From the NCBI GenBank assembly GCA_963930775.1, contig OZ005698.1, positions 1,178,001 to 1,242,000 of the forward strand: 64,000 nucleotides of DNA. Reading direction: 5' to 3'. The stretch is from Cliona cf. orientalis (taxonomy: Eukaryota; Porifera; Demospongiae; Clionaida; Clionaidae). Under the pieces are notes generated by a model, which saw only the letters and a program-made list of their open reading frames with translations, was not told where the DNA came from and made no database searches. The translations under genes were made by a program, and so were the position numbers. Shown here piece after piece: positions 1-12,100 of this stretch; positions within the stretch are counted from its first letter, which is position 1, and each line of letters opens with the position of its first letter.

Positions 1-28
1 GCTCAATAATCATTAATTGTCACTTCAG

Positions 29-339
29 GTACAGGGTGCACAAGGGATGTGCGGAGAAGGCACCCCACAACTGTGGACTGCCTCGTGAGCTTATTGACTA
101 CTTCAGAAAGCAAGTCGTCCTTACATCAGCTCTCTCTCCCTCCAACGAGAACTTTGTCAGTTCAAGCGAAGGTCACTCTGCTCGACCACCTTTGCAGAAG
201 GTATCCACGGTCAGTGAGCCTGATAGTGGGAAAGAGAATGACCAGTTTGTCATACAGGAACTCTCCAAGGAGCCTTCGAAAAGTAAGTTGTGCTTTATAA
301 GTACCGTAACTATTGAAGGGGTAATAGAGGGATAAGGAG

Positions 340-374
<35 letters not shown>

Positions 375-3325
375 CTCCTCTCTCTCTCACTCACAGCTCA
401 ATTCAGTCCCATTATGGGCGTAAAGAAGCATTATCGTGAGAACGGTCGCCATCGCTACGAGCTACGGTCACAGACCTCGTCCACAAGCCTTCTGGAAGTG
501 CCCAACCCTCATCTACGCAGTGGCTGCAGAAGCACGAGCTCCAGCCCCTCCCCCTCCACCTCTCCACCCACCTCCCCCAGCCTCACACCAAGCTCACCCC
601 GCTCACCAAACGACTACGTGGGCGGGGGGATGATGGGGATGGAAGGAGGCAGTGGGCGCGGTTACTCCCGATACCAGTTCCCGAGGAACTATCCTTCACC
701 ATCCAAAGTTCGTGTCGTGTTCACGGATGAGTCGGGTGACGAGTCATGTGACGATCACTTGACCAGTGACTCGAGCGCCTTTTCATCGAAAAACAGCAGC
801 ACGAATGACATATCAGATCTCGACCGCGTCCGTGCCGTCAGCCCGACTGGACTCCGCCCACCTCCGCAAGTGATAGCGGCACAGTCGTTGCCCGATCTGC
901 TCAACATCAGTAGCTCGAGTGCCGATCACATGGACAGCGGGGGGAAGTTTGTCAGTAGTACCATCTCTAACGGGTACGTGTCGGACGAGAGCTACATCAC
1001 GGGAAGTAGCAGCGTGCCTAAGATCAGAAGGAAGGAATCAATACAGCGGACACTGTCTGCAGCCGACTCTAAGACCAGCACTCTGGTCAACAGCTTACCC
1101 GTAAGATTAAGCTACACAAAACGCTCAATGTTAAGAAAGTTTGCATGTGTTGCTTATTGTATGATTTTATGTACGGGTATAGTAATAGATCTGCATGTAC
1201 ATGTATAATCAACAAACTTGCCTTGTCCCTGGATGATTTCTAGCTATTGTCCAATAATAATTATTGCTTTGCTATATAGGAGTTATGTGGTTGGTTGGTG
1301 GTCAGTGGCTAGACTACTCTAGGGAGGGAGGGAGGGAGGGAGTAAGGGTGTTGTAGCTACACTTCCCACAAGACGATAATATTTTGAGGAAGCCCCTGTG
1401 TTGCCTTGAGAATGATTCAAACTTTTCCATAATTATGCCTGAGAACACAATAATGATAGTATACATGTATGTCATACACATGTACATGTAAATGCAATTG
1501 CTTGGTCTGTTATTATACCACTGCCTTGAGAATTCCTTGATTATACTTGCTTCATCTCTTCTTTTCCTCCTTGTTGCTTTGTTTAGACTGAGGAGGATGA
1601 CTACGATGCAGACTCTCTTCTCAGCAGCCAGGGAGACGTGGGAGAGAGCTTCAGGAGGGGAGCAAGGATCATGGTGAGCTACCTTTTCTACCACAGTTAC
1701 AGTGGGGAGAGAGAGGGAGGGAAAGAGAGAGAGACCCTTCCATGCATGCATACATGATATTATGCTTACGAGTTTTAGCTGGATTGGGGGGAATACATAC
1801 ATGTATATGACGTTGTAGATCGAAGCATAATAATATTATGATAACAGATATTTACATGTACATATTATTACAATTATCTTTTCCACACCCCTACAGCATC
1901 GTAACAGCATTGTTGACGAGTGGAGCATACCCTACAGCAGCATCAAGATCTTGGAACTGGTCGGGCGTGGTCCAGTGAGTGAAGTCTACCGTGGGAACTG
2001 GCACGGGGAGGTGGCCATCAAGCGGTTCTCGATTCCCGACGCCAGCCCCGACCAGATCAATCGGTTTAAGGAAGAAGTGGCCATTTTGAAGAAGACGCGG
2101 CACGAGAACCTCGCTCTGTTCATGGGAGCGAGTCTGACAGTACCAAATCTGGCCATCGTCACAAGGTATGTACATGAGTGTGTGAGAGAGAAGAGATATT
2201 GAAGACGAAAGAGGGAGAAATTGGGGGCTGAGTTAAGGCTAGACTATTGTACTTCCTCACCAAGAAACCTTAATATCAGTATTTGTCTACAATATTCCAT
2301 GGGAGTGGGGGGTGCAATGAGCTAGATGAAGAGTATGGAGGGAGGGTGAAGCGGAAAGAGAGAGAGTAGAAGCTAAGTGAGAGAGAAGAAAGATGTGTCA
2401 GGATTTCAGTATTCTCTTATTTCACTACAGCTACTGTAAAGGGCGTACCCTCTACACTTACCTGCATGTGTGGTGTGAGCCGTTTGCCCTGGAGAAGAGC
2501 ATCAACATTGGCCGTCAAGTGGCTCAGGCAATGGGCTACCTCCATGCACGGGGCATCGTTCACAAAGATCTCAACACGAAGAATATCTTTCTCGAGAAAG
2601 ACAAAGTTGTCATCACTGACACAGGCCTCTCAAGCCTCAGTGACAACATATGGATCCAGTAAGTAGTGTGTTTATTTACAAGGCTTGTATTTTGGAGATG
2701 CTTAATATAATATATTATATATATAGCTTGATAGCGGATGTGGATGGTTTGTTGTCTTAAAAGTTATGCATGTGGTAGGGAGAATTTCCATGAAACAAAG
2801 AGCTTTTTAACCTACCACCCCTAGTTCTCAAGGCTAGGCACCTGTCTTTTGCTGGGTCCTTTAGGTTTAGGATTGGTAGTGGACGATATCCTACTAAAGT
2901 TCATGTTGCTTACAGTCAAACTCTCTCTCTTCCTGCAGTCGTCCTCAGCTTGAGTGTGAAAAGGGCTATGTTGTTATTCCTCGCACTAAGCTCTACTACC
3001 TGGCCCCAGAGATTCTGAAAGTACTCTGTCCATGTCCCGCAGTGACAGACGGAGGTGACCTTTACCCTTACAGTGAAAGGACAGACGTCTTCGCCTTTAG
3101 GTAAGTGATTAATTTTTTGTTAATGGTTTTTGTGTGCTTGTTATTGACTCTGATTCTCTCTCTCTCCCCCTCCCCAGCACGGTGATGTACGAGCTCCTGT
3201 CAAGGAAGTTTCCCTTCATGACTGACATCTTTGGCTACTCAATGGATCCTTCTGTCGTTGTCTACCTCGTTTGCTCTGGGAGGAGACCAGACATGCAGTC
3301 CAGGGAAATACCAAAACGAGTCAAG

Positions 3326-3357
<32 letters not shown>

Positions 3358-4447
3358 TGTAGAGGGGGGAAGGAGAAAGGAAGGGAGAGGGAGAGAGAGG
3401 TGGTGAAAGTGTGCACGGTTCGTAGCGTGTGTGTGCATCATATTATGTGTATATTAGCATGACAGCAATTACAGTGTTTGCTGTAAAAAAAGGGATTGTC
3501 GATACAAGCATCCAAATAAGAGTACAATATTATTGCAGCTGCTGCCTCAGTTCAGCAACTAGTCCATGTGACATCCAATCTCTCAATACAACCTACGCAG
3601 CATTGCATAATAACACAGCTGTGCAGGTTTACCATGACTGGTGCTGTTATTAACTCTAAACCGTAGTCATGTGACCTCCTCCATAGTAAACATCCCCTCA
3701 CACGCACACATATAGTCATTCACCAATTTGCTATATAACTATTCAGTTTTGAGACTGGAATTTGTCCATGTACAAAAATGGAGCGTCTAGCTGTACCGTG
3801 GATATACATAGATAGCTAGGGGCCTGCCAAACTCAGCTCCTTATCTGGAATTGTTTGGCCTTTGAGCTATTAGCTTCAGAGTCATGTGGAAATGACCCAT
3901 TAGGCAATGATACGTAATGGTATCGCATACATAGACCGGTGTGCTGATTCATGTAACACCTGTCAATTTCAAAACATTCAGTATAAGGGTTAGTGTTTAA
4001 TGTATGAAGGGGTGTGTGGAGTGGGGGGAAGGGAGGGAGGTTGGATTATGTGCTAAGTTAAATTTGATGATAGTTATTGGTTGCATCTGGGGAGGGTCTA
4101 CGACCTATATTTGGGGAGGGGTGGGGTATTAACACCGGCGTGTATGCATGAATTATTATTAGTTTGTGTGCATAATTTTATACTTGTGTGATATAATACT
4201 ATGATTGCGAAATTGATCTCTCTCTCTCCCTCCCTTCCTCTCCCTCCCCCGTCTCTCTCTCTCCTCCTCCTCCCTTCCTCAGGATCTTGTTCTTCAGTGC
4301 TGGCACCAGGATCCACGCCAGAGGCTCCCATTCAGCACCATCAATGAGGTGCTGATCAAGCTCTCTCGTAAGAAGACTCCAATCTCTCGCAGTCCCTCCT
4401 TCCCCATCTCTCTCTCACGCTCAACAGAAACTCTCAATTTTTTATAG
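29..4447 (+). CDS. KSR: Kinase suppressor of Ras (KSR), 5'-partial, 8 exons
   Basis: Spliced from 29-282, 397-1100, 1587-1673, 1897-2165, 2431-2658, 2939-3100, 3178-3325 and 4283-4447; all junctions are GT-AG and keep frame, giving 671 codons plus TAG. The first exon holds the end of a C1 zinc domain (VHKGCAEKAPHNCGL). A long Ser/Pro-rich linker follows, with a YQFP motif at 672-683. The kinase domain starts near 1935: glycine loop GRGPVSEVYRG, VAIK with the lysine kept, KSR signature CKGRTL, HKDL in place of HRDL, DTG in place of DFG at 2612-2620, and YYLAPE. KSR is known as a largely catalytically weak scaffold that joins Raf, MEK and ERK at the membrane. CKGRTL, HKDL and the C1-linker-kinase order favour KSR over Raf. 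The N-terminal CA1 region must lie upstream of the window. Confidence 0.93.
327..396 (+). repeat. CT-rich tract forming a KSR splice acceptor
   Basis: A (CT)n microsatellite runs into the acceptor cacag directly before the KSR exon at 397. It serves as a greatly extended polypyrimidine tract. The same arrangement recurs at other acceptors in the window. Confidence 0.7.
672..683 (+). other. Candidate ERK docking (DEF-type) motif in KSR
   Basis: The codons read Tyr-Gln-Phe-Pro in the KSR frame, in the disordered linker between the C1 and kinase domains. Vertebrate KSR1 carries an FxFP-type ERK docking site in the same interval, and DEF motifs accept Tyr or Phe in the first position. Function is inferred from motif and position only. 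Confidence 0.4.
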
Positions 4448-5259
4448 TAAATAATACAGAAAGACTCGGGGCATACATTCATCGATTTTTTTTCTGTCCA
4501 CATCACTACTATCATGTCACTTGTTTTGTATTTTTGTCCTTTTTTTTTTTGTACATGCCAGGGAAGTTCATGCCTTGTGGTATAATATTATTATTATAAT
4601 AATATGTTTTTGTTAAATATTTGTGCGTGTCTGTTCATAATTATATCCATACAGTGTGTAAACGAGTATTATGTTCAGGATTGAAGTATTTTTTCAGCAA
4701 TTTTTTTAAAGCAAACAATTTTTGTCAAACATCCATTCTTCACAGCCTGAAATAATTAATGTCAGGTGTTTTGTACATGTGTGTCTTAAGTAATGACAGT
4801 GTATTTTCAGTGTTCAAAATTATAACCATTATAATATATAATAATTGTGTTTCTGAGTAACTGAATGTTGAGTGTAGCACATGTGCAAGTGATTTCGATC
4901 AAGCATGTAGAATATGCAGCATGCTACAGCTATTACCAAGGGCTTATATTATCGAGCCACCATAGGCAGCTTGCTATTCGCTTTGTCATCTTTACTTTAA
5001 AGCATTTGACGATTACGTAACATTGCATAACTTAAGTGTACTATTTATATACATAGTGACCCTTTACCATATACAATGAAGCTACTAGAGCACGTGGCAA
5101 TCGTTTCATAATCAAGCATTAACTATGCAATAATTATGCATGTGAGGGAAATGCAGACCCTGACTGTGTCAATACCATAGTAGATAGGTAAAGATCGTCT
5201 TAAATACTTATTGACCGCTGAAGAGACGGTGTGTCATCAGTGACATTGTCAACCATGCG
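4448..5259. other. KSR 3' flank, no further gene seen
   Basis: AT-rich sequence downstream of the KSR stop. It should contain the KSR 3' UTR, but no canonical AATAAA was found close to the stop. The minus strand was read for the missing syntaxin membrane-anchor exon and no hydrophobic open stretch behind a splice acceptor was found. Confidence 0.5.
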
Positions 5260-5880
5260 TGCCTGCAGCATGACCTGCTATGACTTCCATTCATCCCATC
5301 TTATAATAACAAACTTTAATATTGCACACATCATGAGACTACGAAAAGATACAACTAAACTATCTACGTAGCTACATGTATTACATATTACTGATTAAAT
5401 CAGTAAATCATATATAGCGATCGTAACAATAATATTATAGGTATGGATTACCAAGGGCTTATAAGCCCTATATATAAGTCCTTGGTTATACTTAATCTTT
5501 GGACACAAGTCTATACAGATGTGACTACCGCTGGACATTGCGCTGTGCCAGAGGCCAGGGGTGTGGTTTGTCCTTCAAATTCTTCACTTAATCTGCATAA
5601 TATGCGTTCTTTCACTTTATGCAGCTCTTCATTTATTGAGAGTAGCCTCTTTTGAATCTCCAACATCACTGACTTTTGATCCACCTGATCAGCTGGAGTA
5701 AAGTTATTGTGTTCCTAGCCTTGTATACATGTACAGTAACCAGGCCCTTTATATAGTAGCTAGATACTAGTCTATAAGTAAAGACAGCAAAATGCAGGAT
5801 TTCATTTGGACGGGGCCTAAACTTTCCTTTCCAGTTTCCCCCGAGAATTACGGAACTACATGTATTTTTGTGCTAGTACC
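5260..5880. repeat. Direct segmental duplicate, copy A
   Basis: Non-coding flanks of the orphan exon resemble those of the TRPA terminal exon. A stretch with atgacttc, attcat and catcttata recurs at both left ends. A stretch with taaactttcc, gtttccccc and attacgga recurs at 5818-5852 and 9018-9066. The copies have the same orientation and diverge by many substitutions and small indels. Confidence 0.75.
5511..5699 (-). pseudogene. Duplicated terminal exon of the TRPA gene (orphan copy)
   Basis: The minus strand reads 62 residues then TAG, beginning TPADQ and containing MLEIQKRLLSINEELHKVKE. It aligns throughout with the real TRPA terminal exon at 8736-8948 (TPADQ, MLEISKIQEMLLSMNEGLHE, VVTS against IVTP near the stop). 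The frame is open but 24 bp shorter. The acceptor of the real exon (tgcag) is replaced by acttt, so splicing at the ancestral site is impossible; a cryptic AG lies seven bases further in. Flanking DNA is duplicated too (about 5260-5880 against 8575-9100). No other TRPA exon lies nearby. It is most likely a relic of a segmental duplication. Fusion to the syntaxin gene was tested: the last syntaxin exon ends in phase 0, which does not fit. Confidence 0.8.
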
Positions 5881-5964
5881 AAAATGGGAAATCCGGGGGA
5901 GGGGGGCAACCCCATATTGGAAAGGAGGGTAAATCGATCCCAAGAGAGAGCAAATGCACCCCCC

Positions 5965-5982
5965 ACCCCCCCCCCCCCCCCC
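5965..5982 (+). repeat. Poly-C run
   Basis: An 18-base run of C just downstream (in minus-strand sense) of the last recognised syntaxin exon. Such runs often mark sequencing or assembly uncertainty, which matters because the next syntaxin exon is missing. Confidence 0.8.
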
Positions 5983-6017
5983 CGAAAAACCTTGATTATA
6001 ATAAATTTCCCACTTAC

Positions 6018-8443
6018 TCTTCTGTTGCTGCAGCTATATTCAGCCACTCTGTGAATGTTCTGTTGGCCAACTTCCATGTGGGCAGCTACCAACTCAATAT
6101 TGTACTCATGATCAATCAGGTCAATCATCTCTCCCTGCTCTTCTATCAGGGCCATGTCATAGAATATATCATTGAGTTCCTATGTGTGTGCGTATGTAAG
6201 AGAGAGAGAGAGAGAGACAGACTGGCTTCAACATTTCTTCAGACCCCTCCATCCTTAGTCCTACCATGATTTTTTCTTCCACAAGGAAGATTTCTACATG
6301 CCTGGCCTCAATCTCCCCAAGAGCCTGTCTCTTCTGAGCAGTAGCTATCTATCAAAATCTGGAAAAAAAAATTACAGCCATCTTGAAAATGTACTAGCTG
6401 CGTTATAGTTGTTCTTTTATGAAGGATAAGGAAGTGATAATATCTTGTCACATGACATTGAGAGCTTAGCTACACTACCCATGCTTTGTAGGTTTTCCAC
6501 AATCACGTTTATGCTTTCATCATCATCCTAATTACTTACATCTTTAGAAAACACAGCTGGGTTGTCCGACTCCAGTATTTCCTCAACTTCATCCTCTGTA
6601 ACTCTCTTCCCAGCTGGAGTGAAGAGGAGGGAGAGAGGGAGAGAGGGAGGGAGAGAGAGAGATGAGGGAAAGAGAGAGAGATGAGGGAAAGAGAGAGAGA
6701 GCCTGAGACATACATTAAATGAGGTACTACTGACTGTATTTGATCTGTTTTGTGATTCTGTCCCTGCACTTCTCTCTGTACTCCTCCTGTATTGTGTTGT
6801 AGTTCACCATCACTTCCATGAACTTTCGAGAAAGCATAGAATACTACAACAGAGCAAACAAATCATTGTAGGTAATTAACATCAGCAATGCTGGTAATGT
6901 TGTTAGAGAGGTAGAGGTAGTATTGGTAATACTACCTTATAGATGAAACTAGAAATAGATAAGCATAATATGATGATATGTGGTTTTTTTTTTATCATCT
7001 GCTCTGGTATCGAAAGAGCCCAGGCTCTCCCCACTAGCTAGCTACAGGCCTGCATGACACTAATTGTTATAAAGTATGCACGTACTTGAGTTTTCTTGAT
7101 CCGAAAGTCGGCCATGTTCCTTTCAGGCCCCTCTTGTTCCGCCTCTATCTGTTGTTTTAGTTCTGGCAAATTGGAATAAAAGTTAAATTGTCTCCCTTTT
7201 TCTCCCTCCCTCCCTCCCTCCCTCCCTGCCTTCCTCTCTTTCCCCCTCTCTCCTTCTCTCCCTGAGCCTCTCTCTTGCTCCTCCCTTCCTCACTAATCAG
7301 TCCATCATGGATTCGGTGTGATGTCTTCTTGACCTCGTCCATGAGTGTCTCTGTCTCGTCCTTTGTCGCCTGGTTTTGGAATGAGGCCAGGATCACGTTG
7401 TGATTGTGCTTAATCTGGTCCACATGAACCGAGATCTGGTTCACCATCTTCGTCAACTCATCAATCTATAGACACACACATACACAAATGCATACACATT
7501 ATTTATCGTCACATTAACTTCAAATAGTTACGATCACATAGCCTCTTCCAAGGACTATTCCTCAAAACTAGGAATGGACCTATAGGCTTGTCCCCATCCC
7601 TATTCTGTGTATGGTATAATAATTTTTATTATACTATGATACATGTATTACATGGTATATGCATGTGGCATACATACACATACGTATACCGTAGTGAAGA
7701 ATCCAATCATGAAGCCCCCCTCTCCTTCCAGGGCCTGGAGCGAAGACTCAGTTGGTACAAAATCATCCTCATACTTGCCTTGTTGCTGCAGAACGTGTGA
7801 AACAACGGTGACAGATACATAAACTTTAATATTCTTAGATTAGTATATACCCTGATCAAAAATGATATCCTGCAATACTAAGCTAGACCACACGCTTTTA
7901 TATTCCCAGTAGCAATTTAACTTTTCGGTTACAAGGTAATCACGGTGTAACCTATTGGGGCATATAGCGTATAGTGTTTTCGTAGACATGCACTAACAAT
8001 TATGAATATCTCAGTCTGTTGCTGTCAAGAGCAGGAAATTTAATAGTGTGTACATTTATTCTCAAAAAAATTGTGATATGAGCAAGCTAGCTATAGTAAT
8101 TCCCAAATTTTGGTACCATCTGACATTGTAAATGTTAGCGCACGCCTTGATTTCGCGACAATGCGGTACATTTCCTGCGATTTGTATGCGAAACTGTACA
8201 GTCTTAACATGGGCGTGGCCTGGGGACGAGGCTACTATAGTGCGTATAGCTACAAAAGTTTGCGTTTTGGGCCAATCTGCAGACATTAGGCCGAGTACCC
8301 GCAAAATAGTCACCGCGTCGCCGCCCTTTCACGACCACAAAGGTAGCTAGAGAATGGTGCGGCGCCGCGAGACTAGTTTCCTATAATATTCTACTTACGA
8401 CATGCTTTAGCTGCTCAAGTCTGTCCTTCATATCAAACGCCAT
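6018..8443 (-). CDS. STX: Syntaxin (Qa-SNARE), last exon not found
   Basis: Minus-strand exons 8399-8443, 7690-7785, 7294-7465, 7086-7162, 6735-6843, 6540-6613, 6265-6348 and 6018-6179 join in frame to 273 codons without a stop. The start is ATG at 8443 (MAFDMKDRLEQLKHV). The Habc domain is clear (IDELTKMVNQI, ILASFQNQATKDE, MADFRIKKTQ, LSRKFMEVMVNYN), followed by a linker ending ILESDNPAVF. The SNARE motif carries the zero-layer Gln in EEQGEMID. Syntaxins of the STX1-4 type sit in the plasma membrane and pair with SNAP-25-like proteins and VAMP. Relative to the family the motif has lost one residue before the zero layer and gained two (Asp-His) after it. The exon ends at the basic residues SNRR with donor gtaagt, where a transmembrane exon should follow; none was recognised before KSR. 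It could be a soluble form or a decaying paralogue. Confidence 0.9.
7786..8398 (-). other. Syntaxin intron 1
   Basis: This 613 bp intron separates the 15-codon first exon from the second. The part near the first exon (about 8140-8370) is unusually rich in CpG for this window and may hold promoter or enhancer elements. No other coding sequence was recognised. Confidence 0.4.
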
Positions 8444-8574
8444 GATCGCTTCCTCGATTCCTTTAACAACCAGCCTTCACCCCGGAGTCACTTCTCTCTA
8501 GTCACGATCGAGTATCACGAACATGCCAGGCTCAAGTTAATCATGGGACGCACACCCTAACTTAACTTGTATGT

Positions 8575-9100
8575 ACAAGGCCACCATGACTTCAATTCAT
8601 ATCATCTTATAGCAAGTATCAGAAAAGAGACGTTAAAATATTTGGGGTTTAAACTGTGTGAGTAACTATAGCTAATACGTATTAATCTGGCTAATGTCAT
8701 CTATAATTATTATAGGTGTGTCTTTGGTCACAGAACTATGTAGGTGTGACTATCATAGGACGCCGTCCCGGGCCAGGGGCACTGGGGGCCGGCGGTATGG
8801 TCGACTGGACTTGCTCTTTAACTTTCTCTTCACTCAGTTCGCGTACACGTTCCTTCACCTCATGTAGGCCTTCATTCATTGAGAGTAGCATCTCCTGAAT
8901 CTTGGATATCTCCAACATCAAATTTTGAGTCATCTGATCAGCTGGAGTCTGCATGGAATAGGTGGTAAGCTTTTAATGTGGTGGTGCTAGTACTAGTAGT
9001 CAAAAATACAGGGTTTGGGATAAACTTTCCCATCCGGTTTCCCCCTTGAGAATAATATTACGGACTTTGTAATGTAGCTATTAAATTTTGTGTTTGTGCT
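8575..9100. repeat. Direct segmental duplicate, copy B (contains the TRPA terminal exon)
   Basis: The partner of 5260-5880 in the same orientation. It includes the functional-looking terminal exon 8736-8948 with an intact acceptor, part of the preceding intron and the 3' flank. Confidence 0.75.
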
Positions 9101-12100
9101 ATCTCTCCTGGATTCTCACTAAGCTATGAAAAGCTGAAAGGGATAACTATTCAATCAGAAAGGGTGGACAGGCCATACCTATAATTATGCATGATAGCTA
9201 GCCATACCTTTGTAGGATTGAGCTCCATAGAAAGGTGTTCCGCGGAACTGTAGTTTTCACCAACCAAGAATTTTGGCACAAAGAAGTAGAATGACAGCCT
9301 GTTTGGGTGTATTGTGAGCTCTCTCTGCTCATACAGATTTTGACAATTTCCAAGAAATCTCCGAGAGCCCACTGGCAGCTTGAATATTAACTTTTGCATT
9401 CCGTGAAAGAGCATTGAGCCATCCAGAGCTAGAATCAGATCCACCTACAGTAAAATTTATTATAGCGGGTAAGTGAAAGTATACATGCATGCACGAGAAT
9501 AAATTAGGTTTTCTGGCCCTTACCCTCATTTCAAGCCTTTTCAAGGTAGCTGCCTCCTGGATACCTTTTATGTCATCCACTGCCAAACCAACCTGTGAGA
9601 ATCGTACATGTAGCATGTCAATTTTGCACTTGTCACAATGCAAAAAAAATTATACTAGCAATAACAGTTCAGCTTTCATAACTATCCCAGTACATGCTCA
9701 TGATCAGGCACAACCATACCCATGATATTCCATATTCAAGTGCCAGGTACCAGTATTCAGTCTATTCTCTTATAATTAGGCCCTTTAAGTTAGCGGAAGC
9801 ATATCTAGCTCCCCTATAAAGACTGGATGTGAAAGCACAAAAGTTGAATCTCTAGGAAGACACTAAAGTCTAAGTATGCATGCCAGCGTGGTGTTGTAGT
9901 ATCCATATCTTACCAGCAAGTTGGTGAAGAGGATGGGCATGAGAATAAGAAAGATCACCCAAAGTATGTACGAGACTTCTGGAAATGGTATTGGTGGAAT
10001 GTCATCGTCTGACCCCCCAGAAGCCTGGTGAAAAATGTCTTCATATCCCATCTCTCCTGTGGTCATGGTCATGATTTTCCAAGTGGACTGGAGCATGTTG
10101 TTGAAAGGTGATCGCTCAAAGAATGAGTGAAAGTGGTTGAAGGTCATATGGAATGCAAGGGCGAACATCACAACAAGTACAATTGTCAAGATCACTGCCC
10201 GAACGAATGTCTTGAATATGCTTTGAAACATGAGAACATAGAGACCAGTGTCTACATGGGGAACACATACATGACATTGTATTGATCAGAATCTTTCTGA
10301 CATTACATGTAGCACTATTAATAATATTTCTCAAATGTATGCTCCCGTGAAAGTTTTCTCCACAAAAACTATACAATTGATTTAGCACTCTGCCAAAGTT
10401 TTATCCATGAAATGCTCACTTCCTACTGATCTGCAAAGCTTTCTCCCTCCAATTTTTCTCTCTATACAGTATTAGCCAACTTACCCAAGAGTCGTAGTTT
10501 GCGCATGTACAGCACGACGTCAGCCCATGACAGGAACACTGCTACAATTCCCACCTGCCACTCCCACTCATGGGGACACAGACACTTGTTGCCATGGACA
10601 CCAGAGATGAAGATAAGAGTGCTAATTATAAGGGGAATCTTCACCAAGGTGGCAAGGTCAATGTCATCAATGTACTCTCCGATATGGTGATAATTGAAAC
10701 GATGTAAAAGTCGGCATTTCCAGATTTTTCGAAATACTCGAATGAGGCAGAAAGCAATAAGAGTCCATGATGCACCCACAAGAAATTTGCTTTGTACTGT
10801 AAAAAGTATATTATGTTATTTAATTTATACTATTATGAAGGAGTGCTGTTATCAGCCAATTGATGAAGGTTACCTGGACACTCTATATGTGATCCACACA
10901 ATATTTCACTGATATCTACTGCCAGTGTAGTATCATTGCAAACGTCTCCTTGACTGAAAATGCCATCTGCATTGAGGGTGATGTTTTGATCGATCAGAAA
11001 GTTCATAACTGCTTCACGAGTGGACGATGAAAGCTGAGAAATATTTACAGCACCATCATGATGTGGGCTGAAGTTGCCTGTATAAAACATAATATTAAAG
11101 CACTGTCGTAATTTATACAGCCAAGTGGCATATAAACTAGCCTTGTTCCCAGGCCCTCCCAGCTTTTCAATAAGAGAGGGTGGGGACAAGGCTATAGCTA
11201 CTACTATAAGCATACATACATGCTGGTGACAAAGGATTGGGTAGCTGAAGAGCAAATGTTGTGAGAAGGACAGCAAACAGCAGGTAGCAAACCAGTGAAA
11301 TGTAAAAGAAAAGCATAACCATCTCATTTTTCCATTTATGGTCGATGAGGCTGTAGATGAGGGGATGTTTCAATAGCTCAGTGCGTTTACTCTCAACCTA
11401 AGGGTTATTTTGGGTGTTATAATAATTATTATTATGCATTAGACAAATATTAAATTTTTATACCATGATTCTTAGAGGGTGTTTCATTTTTTGTCTTTTC
11501 TGACGATGACGAAAGAAATGTACCACTTTATAACTCTTCCCCTCGACAGGCTGTGAGCTCTTCTCATCAACTGATTCTATCTTATTCTGAGCTTTCCACC
11601 TGCAAAATTTAATATATACTCTAACTCTAGGTCATTGTATTCTCATGCAGGTATAATAATATTATGGAGATTTGCGGGCCAGTAGGTTGAGGGACTGAAG
11701 CAGAGTTGAAAGTTATTATTGAGCACAACACCCTTAGCTATAGCTAGCACTGTTGTCAGAGTTTTGGTTACCGACTGGATCAAACTCTTATATAGTCCCT
11801 CAACCTACCTGCAAGGTATTATACTACATAATAATATGTATAGTGCATTGTGGGAAGCAACAGATCAAGAATTCTCAATCTACAAATACTCAAACTGCCC
11901 TATCATTTTACACATTTAAACAGTTGTTATAATCCAAACTTATCATAAATAATTTATGTTATTAATATAATATTATTTACCTTACTAGTTATTTGTATGG
12001 TGTCATGCCAGTATTAGCTTTAGCTATTCATGTAGCTACACCACTGATGTATATTTTTCAAGCATCAGAAAATATTATAGACAAAAAAAAAAAAAAAAAA

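Noticed and set aside
5511-6179. Syntaxin spliced to the orphan TRPA exon as a new C-terminus
   Set aside because: The syntaxin exon ends in phase 0 while the orphan frame needs phase 1. The phase-0 reading hits a stop after eight codons.
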